Program-made: the position numbers and the translations under genes
Assembly: GCA_018238825.1 (NCBI GenBank)
Contig: JABCSP010000073.1
Coordinates: 1 to 8,987 of the forward strand
Direction: 5' to 3'
Source of the DNA: Candidatus Thorarchaeota archaeon
GTDB lineage: Archaea > Asgardarchaeota > Thorarchaeia > Thorarchaeales > Thorarchaeaceae
Length of the DNA stretch: 8,987 bases
The notes under the pieces: model-generated
The model's database searches: none
What the model was told of the DNA's origin: nothing
The model's input: only the letters and a program-made list of their open reading frames with translations
In this document: in pieces, positions 1 through 5,553 of the stretch
Position numbering within the stretch: the first letter of the stretch is position 1
How the letters are laid out: each line of letters opens with the position of its first letter

Positions 1-23
1 GTACTTGTCAAGAGTTGATTAAC

Positions 24-557
24 ATGACAATATACGCACTTGGAAACAAAACACCAGAAATTGCTTCAACCGCCTTTATTCACCCACAGGCTTCAGTAAT
101 TGGCGATGTCAAGATTGGAGAACGAGTCTTTGTAGCACCAATGGTTTCAATTCGAGGAGATAGAGGATCTATACGAATCGGTGATGAAACAAATGTCCAA
201 GATGGTGTTGTGATTCATTCAGATCCAAGATTCACAACTAAGATTGGAAATCGAGTGAATATTGGCCATAACGCTTCAATCCATGCGGAAGAGATTGGAG
301 ATCACGCGGCTATTGGGATGGGAGCTGTCCTCATGTTAGGAAGTAAGGTTTCTGAAGGTGTGTTAATAGGAAATTGCGCGTTATTGCATCACCGGACAGA
401 AACTAAACCCTATACTGTATACGCAGGGGTACCAGCCAAGTACATGCGAGAACTTGGACCTGAGGATCCAGCTAGGCATGCAATAAGTATCTACGTCGAT
501 TCATACGTCCAAAACGCAGAGTTCTACCCTGATAATCTGAGAGCTATTGATGAGTAG
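24..557 (+). CDS. Gamma-class carbonic anhydrase-like hexapeptide-repeat protein
   Basis: A left-handed beta-helix protein of 177 residues. Hexapeptide repeats of the I-G-x-x-x-x type run from about residue 20 to 125, and a C-terminal helix follows (about 145-175). The three histidines that bind the metal in gamma carbonic anhydrases are present (H65 in VIHSD, H82 in IGHNA, H87 in SIHAEE). So are the usual R44/D46 pair (IRGD) and N57/Q59/D60 (NVQDG). The likely reaction is reversible hydration of CO2 in the cytoplasm by a trimer, although some family members are inactive or bind other ligands. The acidic proton-shuttle loop of Methanosarcina Cam is absent, so it is closer to the CamH type. 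I chose the ATG at 24 because the protein then begins MTIYALG, as homologues do. A TTG at 15 is in frame, and no stop precedes it in the window, so an earlier start cannot be excluded. Confidence 0.85.
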   Translation: MTIYALGNKTPEIASTAFIHPQASVIGDVKIGERVFVAPMVSIRGDRGSIRIGDETNVQDGVVIHSDPRFTTKIGNRVNIGHNASIHAEEIGDHAAIGMGAVLMLGSKVSEGVLIGNCALLHHRTETKPYTVYAGVPAKYMRELGPEDPARHAISIYVDSYVQNAEFYPDNLRAIDE

Positions 558-560
558 AAG

Positions 561-580
561 GGCATAACCATAGTTGTGCC
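561..580 (+). terminator. Hairpin just after the carbonic anhydrase stop
   Basis: GGCATAAC (561-568) pairs with GTTGTGCC (573-580) across a CATA tetraloop: eight pairs including one G-T wobble, starting three bases after the TAG stop. No long T-tract follows, so it may be a weak terminator or a structure that protects the mRNA 3' end. Confidence 0.45.
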
Positions 581-679
581 GTAATATCTACTGCATAAAT
601 CTATTCAGAATAAAATTCGATTGTCCGAATGGATACAGTTATAGTTATTCCGGTGACGAAACTGGTGTGGCGTATTATT

Positions 680-910
680 ATGCAGAAAGTCGTTACAGGA
701 CAAATTACCGCTTCAGATATCAGTACTATGGGAAAGACCCGTTATGGGTATCTTGGAATTGCAACAGATGCTCATGAGAGTCTTAAAATAAAGGTGACTG
801 CTTTTACAAAGTTTGACACCTTGGATGTTGGATCTAAAGTGACCATCGAGCTAGAATCAGTTGGAAACGATGGGCTTCTAAACGCAAAGAAGATCAGTAG
901 CATAATCTAA
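680..910 (+). CDS. Small uncharacterised beta-rich protein, possibly OB-fold-like
   Basis: A 76-residue soluble protein with no signal peptide, membrane segment or cysteines. Its pattern is alternating beta strands with conserved-looking glycines (QITASDISTMGKTRYGYLGIATD, then LKIKVTAF, then KVTIELESVG, then NAKKISSI). That suggests a compact five-strand barrel of the OB or SH3 type, which is an inference from strand pattern only. I do not recognise a named family. The reading frame is open from an ATG at 629, but residues 1-17 of that longer form do not match the style of the rest, so the ATG at 680 is preferred. A TATA-like stretch at 639-648 or 593-600 could drive it. It stands alone between the carbonic anhydrase hairpin and a zinc-ribbon gene that reads the same way. 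The function is unknown. Confidence 0.6.
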   Translation: MQKVVTGQITASDISTMGKTRYGYLGIATDAHESLKIKVTAFTKFDTLDVGSKVTIELESVGNDGLLNAKKISSII

Positions 911-950
911 CGACATCAGCTAAACTTTTAGCCGAGGATACAGTAGACAC

Positions 951-967
951 TCCTACCAAATGTAGGA
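951..967. repeat. Short inverted repeat before the zinc-ribbon gene
   Basis: TCCTAC (951-956) and GTAGGA (962-967) are perfect complements around CAAAT, ending 10 bases before the ATG at 978. If the weak TATA-like stretch at 921-930 is used, the repeat sits at the expected transcription start, where a repressor could act. It could also be a chance six-base match. Confidence 0.3.
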
Positions 968-977
968 CTATATCGAT

Positions 978-1352
978 ATGCCAAAGCTACCGTTGAAATA
1001 TTTCTGTTATGTCTGTGGTCAACAGAATGATCTAACACTGAAAATACCAGTTGCTCCGAAAATGAGTAGAGATGAAATCACCTGTTCCAAATGCGGAGAC
1101 GTTACTAATCTCCTCCTTACTTCCTGCCCAGAGTGTAAAGAGTCATTCAAGTATTTTCTCTCAGATCTTGATTTTCCGCACGAGTTAACGACTTTGGCGG
1201 ATGTCTATGTAAAACTGATACGTGGCATCAAGAACTCCCTTTCTGAAGTTGTTGAAGAGTTCAAGGTACCATTGCCAAAGCGTTGGTCAGTCAAATTGGA
1301 TTGCCAATGTGGAAAAGAGTACACCGCCGAGATACCTTTACCTCAACTATAG
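978..1352 (+). CDS. Zinc-ribbon protein with eight cysteines, function unknown
   Basis: A 124-residue soluble protein. Eight cysteines fall in four pairs: C10-x2-C13, C36-x2-C39, C50-x2-C53 and C109-x-C111. The first two pairs would form one zinc ribbon. C50/C53 with C109/C111 would form a second site that brackets a helical insert (about residues 65-95). There is no membrane segment and no catalytic motif. Proteins of this type usually bind nucleic acid or protein partners, but I do not recognise this family and no substrate is visible. The start at 978 has no convincing Shine-Dalgarno sequence. The gene converges with the OsmC-like gene on the other strand, and only 17 bases separate the two stop codons. 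It lies 67 bases after the small beta-rich protein gene and may be co-transcribed with it. Confidence 0.7.
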   Translation: MPKLPLKYFCYVCGQQNDLTLKIPVAPKMSRDEITCSKCGDVTNLLLTSCPECKESFKYFLSDLDFPHELTTLADVYVKLIRGIKNSLSEVVEEFKVPLPKRWSVKLDCQCGKEYTAEIPLPQL

Positions 1353-1369
1353 TAACTCATCAAGTTTGA

Positions 1370-1807
1370 CTAAGCAACGATAATCGCGTAATCCAACAGT
1401 GTTGGACAATTCAGTGTATTTGCCACTGGACATGTCTTATGAGCCATTTCGATAGCTCTTCCAATCTTAGATTTTTCTGCTTCATCATCAATTGTCACTT
1501 TGACCTTGAGCTCGACCTTCTCAAAACTCCAGATACCTTCATCATTCTCAGTCATCAAACCAGATGATTCAACTTCAACGTTAGAGAATGTTGTGTGAAA
1601 ACTCCCAGCTGCTTTGAATACAGATAGGCTGAAACACGAAGCAGATGCTGCTAACAGCAGTGTGTACGGAGAGATGTGTTTCTCCGGTGCATCCGGCCAC
1701 CAGTCAGGTGGAGATGTTACCTCGAACTCATCGTTGTTTAGAATCTTCACACCGATAAACATCGGGCGAGTTACACGAGTACTTAGATTGTACACATGAT
1801 CGGACAT
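1370..1807 (-). CDS. OsmC-family protein, second of a tandem pair
   Basis: A 145-residue OsmC/Ohr-fold protein, a family that reduces organic hydroperoxides with a pair of reactive cysteines. The first cysteine is C58, in a helix with the family look (LLLAASASCFSLSVF), and the second is C126 in AHKTCPVANTL. A third cysteine, C134, follows eight residues later. The N-terminal half contains the PPDWWPDAPEK segment before the helix. The acidic residue usual in the S-P-E-E-L-L motif is replaced here (SPYTLL), so peroxidase activity may be reduced or altered. It starts 30 bases after the stop of the upstream OsmC paralogue, and an inverted-repeat cluster overlaps its own start codon. It shares many aligned positions with that neighbour, which suggests an old duplication. 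The start has no Shine-Dalgarno sequence. Confidence 0.85.
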   Translation of the reverse strand: MSDHVYNLSTRVTRPMFIGVKILNNDEFEVTSPPDWWPDAPEKHISPYTLLLAASASCFSLSVFKAAGSFHTTFSNVEVESSGLMTENDEGIWSFEKVELKVKVTIDDEAEKSKIGRAIEMAHKTCPVANTLNCPTLLDYAIIVA

Positions 1808-1842
1808 AGTTAATAAGCCATTAACTATTGTTAATAACTATT
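1806..1842. repeat. AT-rich inverted-repeat cluster between the two OsmC genes, candidate operator
   Basis: ATAGTTAAT (1806-1814) is the perfect complement of ATTAACTAT (1820-1828) around AAGCC. A third half-site, GTTAAT (1830-1835), is again inverted relative to ATTAAC (1820-1825), and AACTATT recurs at 1823-1829 and 1836-1842. The cluster fills the 30-base gap and reaches into the start codon of the downstream OsmC gene. It could be a repressor site giving that gene separate control, or a hairpin in the shared mRNA. AT-rich DNA makes chance repeats more likely. Confidence 0.4.
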
Positions 1843-2305
1843 CGGGTGCGGTGCTTTGCTCAACTATAATCTCGAAGTTTACATGAACGGGACATTTCAT
1901 TGAGTTTGAAATCACACAATAGCGATGTGCACGTTCTGCGGCTTTAGTCATCCGTTTCTTATCTTTATTTGTGGGAACAATGATTGTCGGATTAATAGTG
2001 ATCTGCTCAAACTCCCAACCAAACTCGACCTTCTGAAGTGTTCCTGTTGCGCTAATTGTTAGAGAGTTGAACTCTGCATGAAAGCGTTTTGAAGCTCCTG
2101 ATAGAGATACTCCGTAACATGCAACCGTAGAGGCAACAAATAGATCTTCGGGGGAGAGGGTTCCCTTGGGGCCATCTGACCAAAAGTCCAGAGGAGGAGC
2201 TACTTCGAAGTCCGGTTTCCCTTCAATCTCAATAGTGACTATCTTCTCTCTTACCCAATGACTAGTCACATCGTATCTATGTTCTTCTGTTTTATCTTCT
2301 TGCAT
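1838..2305 (-). CDS. OsmC-family protein, first of a tandem pair
   Basis: A 155-residue OsmC/Ohr-fold protein, probably a cytoplasmic thiol-dependent hydroperoxide reductase. The first reactive cysteine is C63 in LFVASTVACYGVSL, preceded by the typical SPEDLF motif with its glutamate. The second is C130 in AHRYCVISNS, and an extra cysteine C138 follows in KCP. Spacing and flanking residues match the downstream paralogue (C58/C126/C134), but this copy keeps the S-P-E motif and so looks closer to a normal enzyme. It has a charged N-terminal extension of about 10 residues. It is the promoter-proximal gene of the pair, with a TATA-like box about 45-55 bases upstream. No Shine-Dalgarno sequence precedes the ATG. 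An OsmC family member that acts on something other than peroxides cannot be ruled out. Confidence 0.85.
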   Translation of the reverse strand: MQEDKTEEHRYDVTSHWVREKIVTIEIEGKPDFEVAPPLDFWSDGPKGTLSPEDLFVASTVACYGVSLSGASKRFHAEFNSLTISATGTLQKVEFGWEFEQITINPTIIVPTNKDKKRMTKAAERAHRYCVISNSMKCPVHVNFEIIVEQSTAPE

Positions 2306-2350
2306 AGTAAAAAATGGGGATCTTATCTACTGAATAGCGTTTTGTTATCA

Positions 2351-2360
2351 CAAAATATAG
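2351..2360 (-). promoter_or_regulatory. TATA-like promoter for the OsmC pair
   Basis: On the minus strand this reads CTATATTTTG. It lies about 50 bases before the ATG at 2305, which would give a transcription start near 2330 and a leader of roughly 25 bases. It is the best TATA match between the HEAT gene and the OsmC pair on that strand. Confidence 0.45.
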
Positions 2361-2381
2361 AGAATATTTCCGAGAGTGAAG

Positions 2382-2389
2382 CTTATATG
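2382..2389 (+). promoter_or_regulatory. TATA-like box facing into the 2306-2507 spacer
   Basis: CTTATATG preceded by a purine-rich stretch (GAGAGTGAAG) resembles an archaeal BRE/TATA pair on the + strand, with an expected start near 2410. No convincing + strand gene follows, so any transcript would be a small RNA or an antisense RNA to the HEAT gene end. Confidence 0.25.
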
Positions 2390-2429
2390 GAATTTACGCC
2401 CTATGATACATGGTGGTTAGGCGGCTGAC

Positions 2430-2457
2430 GGGGCATTTGTTTTCTGTAACATGCCCT
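2430..2457. other. Imperfect stem-loop in the spacer between the HEAT and OsmC genes
   Basis: GGGCAT (2431-2436) pairs with ATGCCC (2451-2456). Inside it, after a two-base bulge, GTT (2439-2441) pairs with AAC (2448-2450) around TTCTGT. A run of eight C residues follows at 2465-2472. No T-tract follows on either strand, so it is not a standard terminator. Confidence 0.3.
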
Positions 2458-2486
2458 CATAACTCCCCCCCCTTACCATTTGCCTT

Positions 2487-2505
2487 GTTGGCGCTGACCA
2501 CCAAC
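2487..2505 (-). terminator. Weak hairpin after the HEAT gene stop
   Basis: GTTGG and CCAAC pair over a nine-base loop, beginning three bases beyond the HEAT gene stop on the minus strand. The stem has only five pairs and no T-tract follows, so the terminator call is weak. Confidence 0.25.
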
Positions 2506-2507
2506 CT

Positions 2508-3131
2508 TTACTTCTCGAACAAAGTACGTAGCATCCTTTCAGCCTTTTTGTATGCGGCTGCTGCGTCTTTTTTACTAGTTCCCTTTTCATCGTTAGTATG
2601 AGTAATAATGAGATGGAAGATCTCCTTATGTTCAGATATCATAGGTTCGAGTCCATGAATATCTAGAAGCGAATTAGAGGCATTATTCCGTACAAGATAG
2701 TCTATATCACTCACAGCATCAAAGAGTGTTTCAATTACTTCAGGAGTGGAAAAATCACGAAGTTTAATGGCAGCTTTTAGTCTAGTGTAGGCACTGGGAT
2801 CTTCTCGTAGGACACGAATGATGTAAGGATAATACTCAGTAGTATCCTCAATAACATTCAATGCAATGGCGATCTCAATGAGTAGGTCTCCACTGGCTGA
2901 TGATAACATCTCCTTCATCACTGGGACTGCTCTTTGGGAACGTAATTCTCTCAGACCCATGGGAGCCCAAAAGCTTCCTTCTTTCATAGATTCAATAAGC
3001 ATAGCTTCAGCCTGATCCCGTTCAGCACCCTCTAAGATACATGCAGCAGTTGGATCAATACCATCATGCCACATCATGTAATGGTCCCCGAAAAAGTTCG
3101 ACATGAAATAATCCCATTGTCTGCTAGGCAT
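2508..3131 (-). CDS. HEAT-repeat protein
   Basis: A 207-residue soluble, mostly helical protein. After an N-terminal segment with a striking aromatic/His pattern (FFGDHYMMWHDGID, about residues 13-26) come about four HEAT-like helical pairs: roughly 53-77 (GLRELRSQRAVPVMKEML), 80-110, 113-140 (RLKAAIKLRDFSTPEVIETL) and 143-162 (DYLVRNNASNSLLDIHG). A basic C-terminal helix ends the protein. HEAT repeats are protein-binding scaffolds, so no enzymatic role is expected. Similar small HEAT proteins with the GDHYMxWHDGID segment occur in bacteria and archaea without a settled role, to my recollection. The ATG at 3131 lies about 20 bases after a TATA-like box, consistent with a leaderless start. An alternative ATG nine codons in (MSNFFGDHY) is possible. 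It has its own promoter, because a terminator separates it from the VWA gene. Confidence 0.8.
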   Translation of the reverse strand: MPSRQWDYFMSNFFGDHYMMWHDGIDPTAACILEGAERDQAEAMLIESMKEGSFWAPMGLRELRSQRAVPVMKEMLSSASGDLLIEIAIALNVIEDTTEYYPYIIRVLREDPSAYTRLKAAIKLRDFSTPEVIETLFDAVSDIDYLVRNNASNSLLDIHGLEPMISEHKEIFHLIITHTNDEKGTSKKDAAAAYKKAERMLRTLFEK

Positions 3132-3147
3132 GAGTATTCACTATCCA

Positions 3148-3157
3148 GTATAGAAGA
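3148..3157 (-). promoter_or_regulatory. TATA-like promoter of the HEAT gene
   Basis: The minus strand reads CTTCTATACT, ending about 16 bases before the ATG at 3131. The expected transcription start would be at or very near the start codon, which fits a leaderless mRNA, or a short leader if the internal ATG is used. Confidence 0.4.
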
Positions 3158-3198
3158 TATGGCTTTCTAAGGCACTACTCAAAATATCTTCATCAGTG

Positions 3199-3237
3199 AA
3201 AAGTAAAAAATGGTATGGTGCTGCTTGTTACAGCACC
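3199..3237 (-). terminator. Hairpin plus T-tract terminator of the VWA gene
   Basis: GGTGCTG (3217-3223) and CAGCACC (3231-3237) form a perfect seven-pair stem over a seven-base loop. On the minus strand the stem follows the VWA stop by 12 bases and is itself followed by ATTTTTTACTTTT. This is the clearest terminator in the window and it isolates the VWA gene from the HEAT gene. Confidence 0.7.
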
Positions 3238-3249
3238 GGGGGAAAATGA

Positions 3250-4143
3250 TTATTTCCTGGACTTTGATTTCAGCTGTCGTACAGCCTCGCGGATGTCAGC
3301 TTCATCAATTTCTTGTTTTTCGACAGTAAGGTCTTCACTACGGGTAGCAGGAGCTGAAGCTGATCTTTCAGCCATTGCTCGCTTCCTGACACCTTGAGCT
3401 TGAACCTTCATGACCATGGCAGATATCGTCTCATCGGTGAACTCTTCATCAGCAGGGAAATCTTCCATGCTAACTCCAAGGTCCTCAAGAATTGACTTCT
3501 GAATTGCGATCTTGTCGATTTCCTCGACAGCAAGACCAGTAATGATATTGACAAGTAGCTCGGCTTTTTCTAGAGGAATGAATCGTCCCTTTGAGAAACC
3601 TGCAATCTTCTCATAGGTTTCAACACCTTTCTGGTAATTGGTAATCTCAGGGAAACAACCCACAGTGTGGATGATAATTCCCTTTTCGAAGGACTTCTTT
3701 GCTTCTTTATCCCACTTTGCACCATCAGGGGTACCCTTGGGCCAACGGTCTCCTGACTCGACACCATGAGGTGGTGCATCTCCAATAAGAACTGTAATCT
3801 TGGCAGATTCATTGAGATACTCCATCTTATTCATCACTTGAAGTGCTGTGGATACTGCTTCGGGACCATCACCACCACCTGATGCATCCATTTGCAGGAC
3901 ATTCTGTTCGATTTTTGAGGTGTCGGAAGAAAGCTCGTACTTCTGTGTGATGTACGTGGTTTCCTCTGGAGGATGGTCTCGATATGAAACTAAACCAACC
4001 CTGAGTCTATGGCACAACTCCTCCTTCTTTATTGTGCGGATGATCTCTAGGATTTTTGTTTTGACGTTCTGAATATATGGACCCATAGATCCGGTGTTAT
4101 CAACAATGAATACAAGATCTAGTTGTCCTAATTTTTCTGACAT
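3250..4143 (-). CDS. Von Willebrand factor A domain protein with intact MIDAS
   Basis: A 297-residue protein. Residues 7-205 form a VWA domain that begins almost at the N-terminus (LDLVFIVDNTGSM). The metal site is complete: D15-x-T17-x-S19, an acidic GGGDGPEA loop around D92, and D122 in IGDAPPHG. VWA domains with this site bind partner proteins through a divalent metal. The motif style (DNTGSM, VSYRDHPPE, GGGDGPEA, GDAPPHG) resembles the VWA part of eukaryotic alpha-kinase VwkA and its prokaryotic relatives, but no kinase domain is attached. The C-terminal 90 residues are helical and charged, ending in a basic tail (KSKSRK). No signal peptide or membrane segment is visible, so it is probably cytoplasmic. 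GGGAG lies eight bases before the ATG. It is monocistronic, bounded by its own promoter and a strong terminator. Confidence 0.85.
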   Translation of the reverse strand: MSEKLGQLDLVFIVDNTGSMGPYIQNVKTKILEIIRTIKKEELCHRLRVGLVSYRDHPPEETTYITQKYELSSDTSKIEQNVLQMDASGGGDGPEAVSTALQVMNKMEYLNESAKITVLIGDAPPHGVESGDRWPKGTPDGAKWDKEAKKSFEKGIIIHTVGCFPEITNYQKGVETYEKIAGFSKGRFIPLEKAELLVNIITGLAVEEIDKIAIQKSILEDLGVSMEDFPADEEFTDETISAMVMKVQAQGVRKRAMAERSASAPATRSEDLTVEKQEIDEADIREAVRQLKSKSRK

Positions 4144-4151
4144 ATTCTAAT

Positions 4152-4170
4152 CTCCCAAATTTCGTATAAG
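4152..4170 (-). promoter_or_regulatory. Ribosome site and TATA-like box of the VWA gene
   Basis: On the minus strand GGGAG (4156-4152) sits eight bases before the ATG, supporting that start. CTTATACGAA (4170-4161) is TATA-like, but only about 22 bases before the ATG. If it were used, transcription would begin downstream of the ribosome site, so one of the two signals is probably not functional. Confidence 0.4.
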
Positions 4171-4213
4171 GAAAAGACAGTAATTGGTAGTGGCTGCTCC
4201 TATACGCTTCGCC

Positions 4214-4441
4214 CTACCTAGCGTGAGTGAAGATAAATCTTAGCCTGATTTTCTCACCAATCGTAATTCTAAGTTCTGAAATGGGTCCCAGTAGAACAAA
4301 AAGTGTGGGGAGGGGAAACTCTACAGGGCGACCATGATGACTCCTGGTGTCGGGAACAGTATTGCAAAGTCTCATAAGCTCTTCAAGCAGAAAGTGATAA
4401 CGGCGAGCTTTGGCCGCATCATGTGATTGATGGTAGTGCAT
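4214..4441 (-). pseudogene. Possible remnant of an IS transposase N-terminus
   Basis: The 75-codon frame begins MHYHQSHDAAKARRYHFLL and continues EELMRLCNTVPDTRSHHGRP, then LPTLFVLL. This resembles the N-terminal region of IS transposases of the IS5/IS4 type, in which a helix ending in a leucine-cysteine pair is followed by a G-R-P and a hydrophobic helix; the comparison is from memory. After about residue 52 the similarity stops, and the frame ends 23 residues later with no DDE catalytic core. A full transposase would be several hundred residues, so this would be a stub. It lies in the otherwise empty 4144-4541 interval between divergent genes. Codons are richer in G and C than in the flanking genes (for example GCG GCC, CGC CGT). 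A short genuine hypothetical gene, or a chance frame, remains possible. Confidence 0.35.
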
Positions 4442-4511
4442 GAATCATGTGACGTGGTCAATTCGCCTCTTAATTCTTGTATTATTCTACAGAGCCCTGA
4501 AATGGAAAAGA

Positions 4512-4520
4512 ATAATATAC
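4512..4520 (+). promoter_or_regulatory. TATA box of the hydrolase/seven-helix operon
   Basis: ATAATATAC with a purine-rich GGAAAAGA stretch before it matches an archaeal BRE/TATA element. Its centre lies 26 bases before the ATG at 4542, so transcription should start at the A of that ATG. This is the main reason for preferring 4542 over the in-frame ATG at 4440. Confidence 0.55.
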
Positions 4521-4541
4521 ACCACTCTGATTGGACATCAC

Positions 4542-5528
4542 ATGCTGCTCGAGCTTGCCATTATTTTCACCGTATTACTGCTTGTATGGACTATCATCAC
4601 ATTCAGGCGATGGAAGCGATTCTTGCTGTCAAATATCTATAGTAACAGTGAAGTTGTCACCACATCTGCGGGAGAAATTGAATATGTCTTGAAGGGCAGC
4701 GGGCCGGTTCTTCTCATGCTCCATGGAGCACCCGGTGGCTATGATCAGGGTTTACTGGACACGGACTTGTGGATCAATGGAGGATTTTCTATATTGGCAA
4801 TCTCCCGACCAGGATATCTTCGCACACCTCTGAGTACAGGAGAAACCTTTGAGCAACAAGCTGATGCAATTGATGCACTATTGAGTACACTTGGAATCAA
4901 AGAGGTCGCAATCCTTGGAGCATCTGCAGGAGGTCCACCTGCTATTCAATTTGCCTTACGTTATCCAGAGAGAGTAAATTCTCTTGTCTTAATGGCGGCA
5001 GTCAGCCAGGAGTATATTGTTGAAGAGAGTCAAACCAATTCATTACTCGCGCGGATTTTCCTGTCCGGTTCTATGGCGGATATAGGTGTGTGGATTTTTG
5101 ATATAGTAACAAGACGGTTGCCTGCATTATCAATGAAAGAGAGCTTCAAGGAAACTGTAGGTCTTGAACCTAAAGAATTGAATACCTACATAGAACAGGT
5201 GATGTCGAATCCGGAACAAGTTTCTTGGTACAAAAGATTCCTTCGAACGACCTGTCCAATGACTCCGAGATTGGCTGGTTTATATAACGACTTGAAACAA
5301 CTTGAAAGAGTGTCTTTTTCGAACCTGCAGGACATTAAATGCCCGACTCTCGTAATCCATGGCACCGTTGATATAGATGTTTCATTTTCTAATGCCGAAT
5401 TCTCTGCATCATCTATCCCTAATGCGAGATTATACAGCATTGAGAACGTAGGACATATAGCCTGGCTGGGAGAGCATGTTTCTCAAATGAACTCGGAACT
5501 CATAGATTTCCTTAAGAAATCGCTATAG
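4542..5528 (+). CDS. Membrane-anchored alpha/beta hydrolase
   Basis: A 328-residue protein with one N-terminal membrane helix (about residues 2-21, LLELAIIFTVLLLVWTIITF) followed by RRWKR, which suggests an N-out/C-in signal anchor by the positive-inside rule. The alpha/beta hydrolase domain starts near residue 40. It has the oxyanion motif HGAPGG at 61-66, the nucleophile elbow G-A-S128-A-G-G, an acid D277 (or D279) in HGTVDIDV, and the catalytic histidine H305 in NVGHIAW. A helical lid lies at about 150-260. The catalytic set is complete; likely substrates are esters, lipids or peptides, but none can be named. The frame is open to an ATG at 4440, which would add 34 residues and a second hydrophobic segment. 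The TATA box argues for 4542. A seven-helix membrane protein gene follows after 25 bases in a probable operon. Confidence 0.85.
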   Translation: MLLELAIIFTVLLLVWTIITFRRWKRFLLSNIYSNSEVVTTSAGEIEYVLKGSGPVLLMLHGAPGGYDQGLLDTDLWINGGFSILAISRPGYLRTPLSTGETFEQQADAIDALLSTLGIKEVAILGASAGGPPAIQFALRYPERVNSLVLMAAVSQEYIVEESQTNSLLARIFLSGSMADIGVWIFDIVTRRLPALSMKESFKETVGLEPKELNTYIEQVMSNPEQVSWYKRFLRTTCPMTPRLAGLYNDLKQLERVSFSNLQDIKCPTLVIHGTVDIDVSFSNAEFSASSIPNARLYSIENVGHIAWLGEHVSQMNSELIDFLKKSL

Positions 5529-5553
5529 AAATTTTTTCTTACAATTTATAGGC

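Noticed and set aside
2411..2440. GGTGGTTAGGCGG stretch faintly recalling archaeal SRP RNA
   Set aside because: The free spacer is about 200 bases, too short for a roughly 300-base SRP RNA, and the matching helix 8 loop sequences are missing.
2410..2601. 63-codon + strand frame beginning at an ATG about 25 bases after a TATA-like box
   Set aside because: Its second half is antisense to the well-supported HEAT gene and its protein looks like a shadow translation (low-complexity hydrophobic), so I do not call it a gene.
2644..2654. GGTTCGAGTCC resembles a tRNA T-arm
   Set aside because: The flanking bases do not form the T stem, no acceptor or anticodon arm is found nearby, and the site lies inside the HEAT coding region.
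4334..4340. ATGATGA as a possible C box of a C/D guide RNA
   Set aside because: No CTGA D box lies at a suitable distance and no terminal stem is seen.
4418..4452. Direct repeat ATCATGTGA at 4418-4426 and 4444-4452
   Set aside because: Only two nine-base copies, 26 bases apart, not placed sensibly relative to the TATA box of the hydrolase gene; probably chance.
4440..4541. Upstream in-frame extension of the hydrolase from ATG 4440, adding 34 residues and a second hydrophobic segment
   Set aside because: A good TATA box at 4512-4520 lies inside this stretch and points to transcription starting at 4542, and no ribosome site precedes 4440. An N-terminal extension remains possible.
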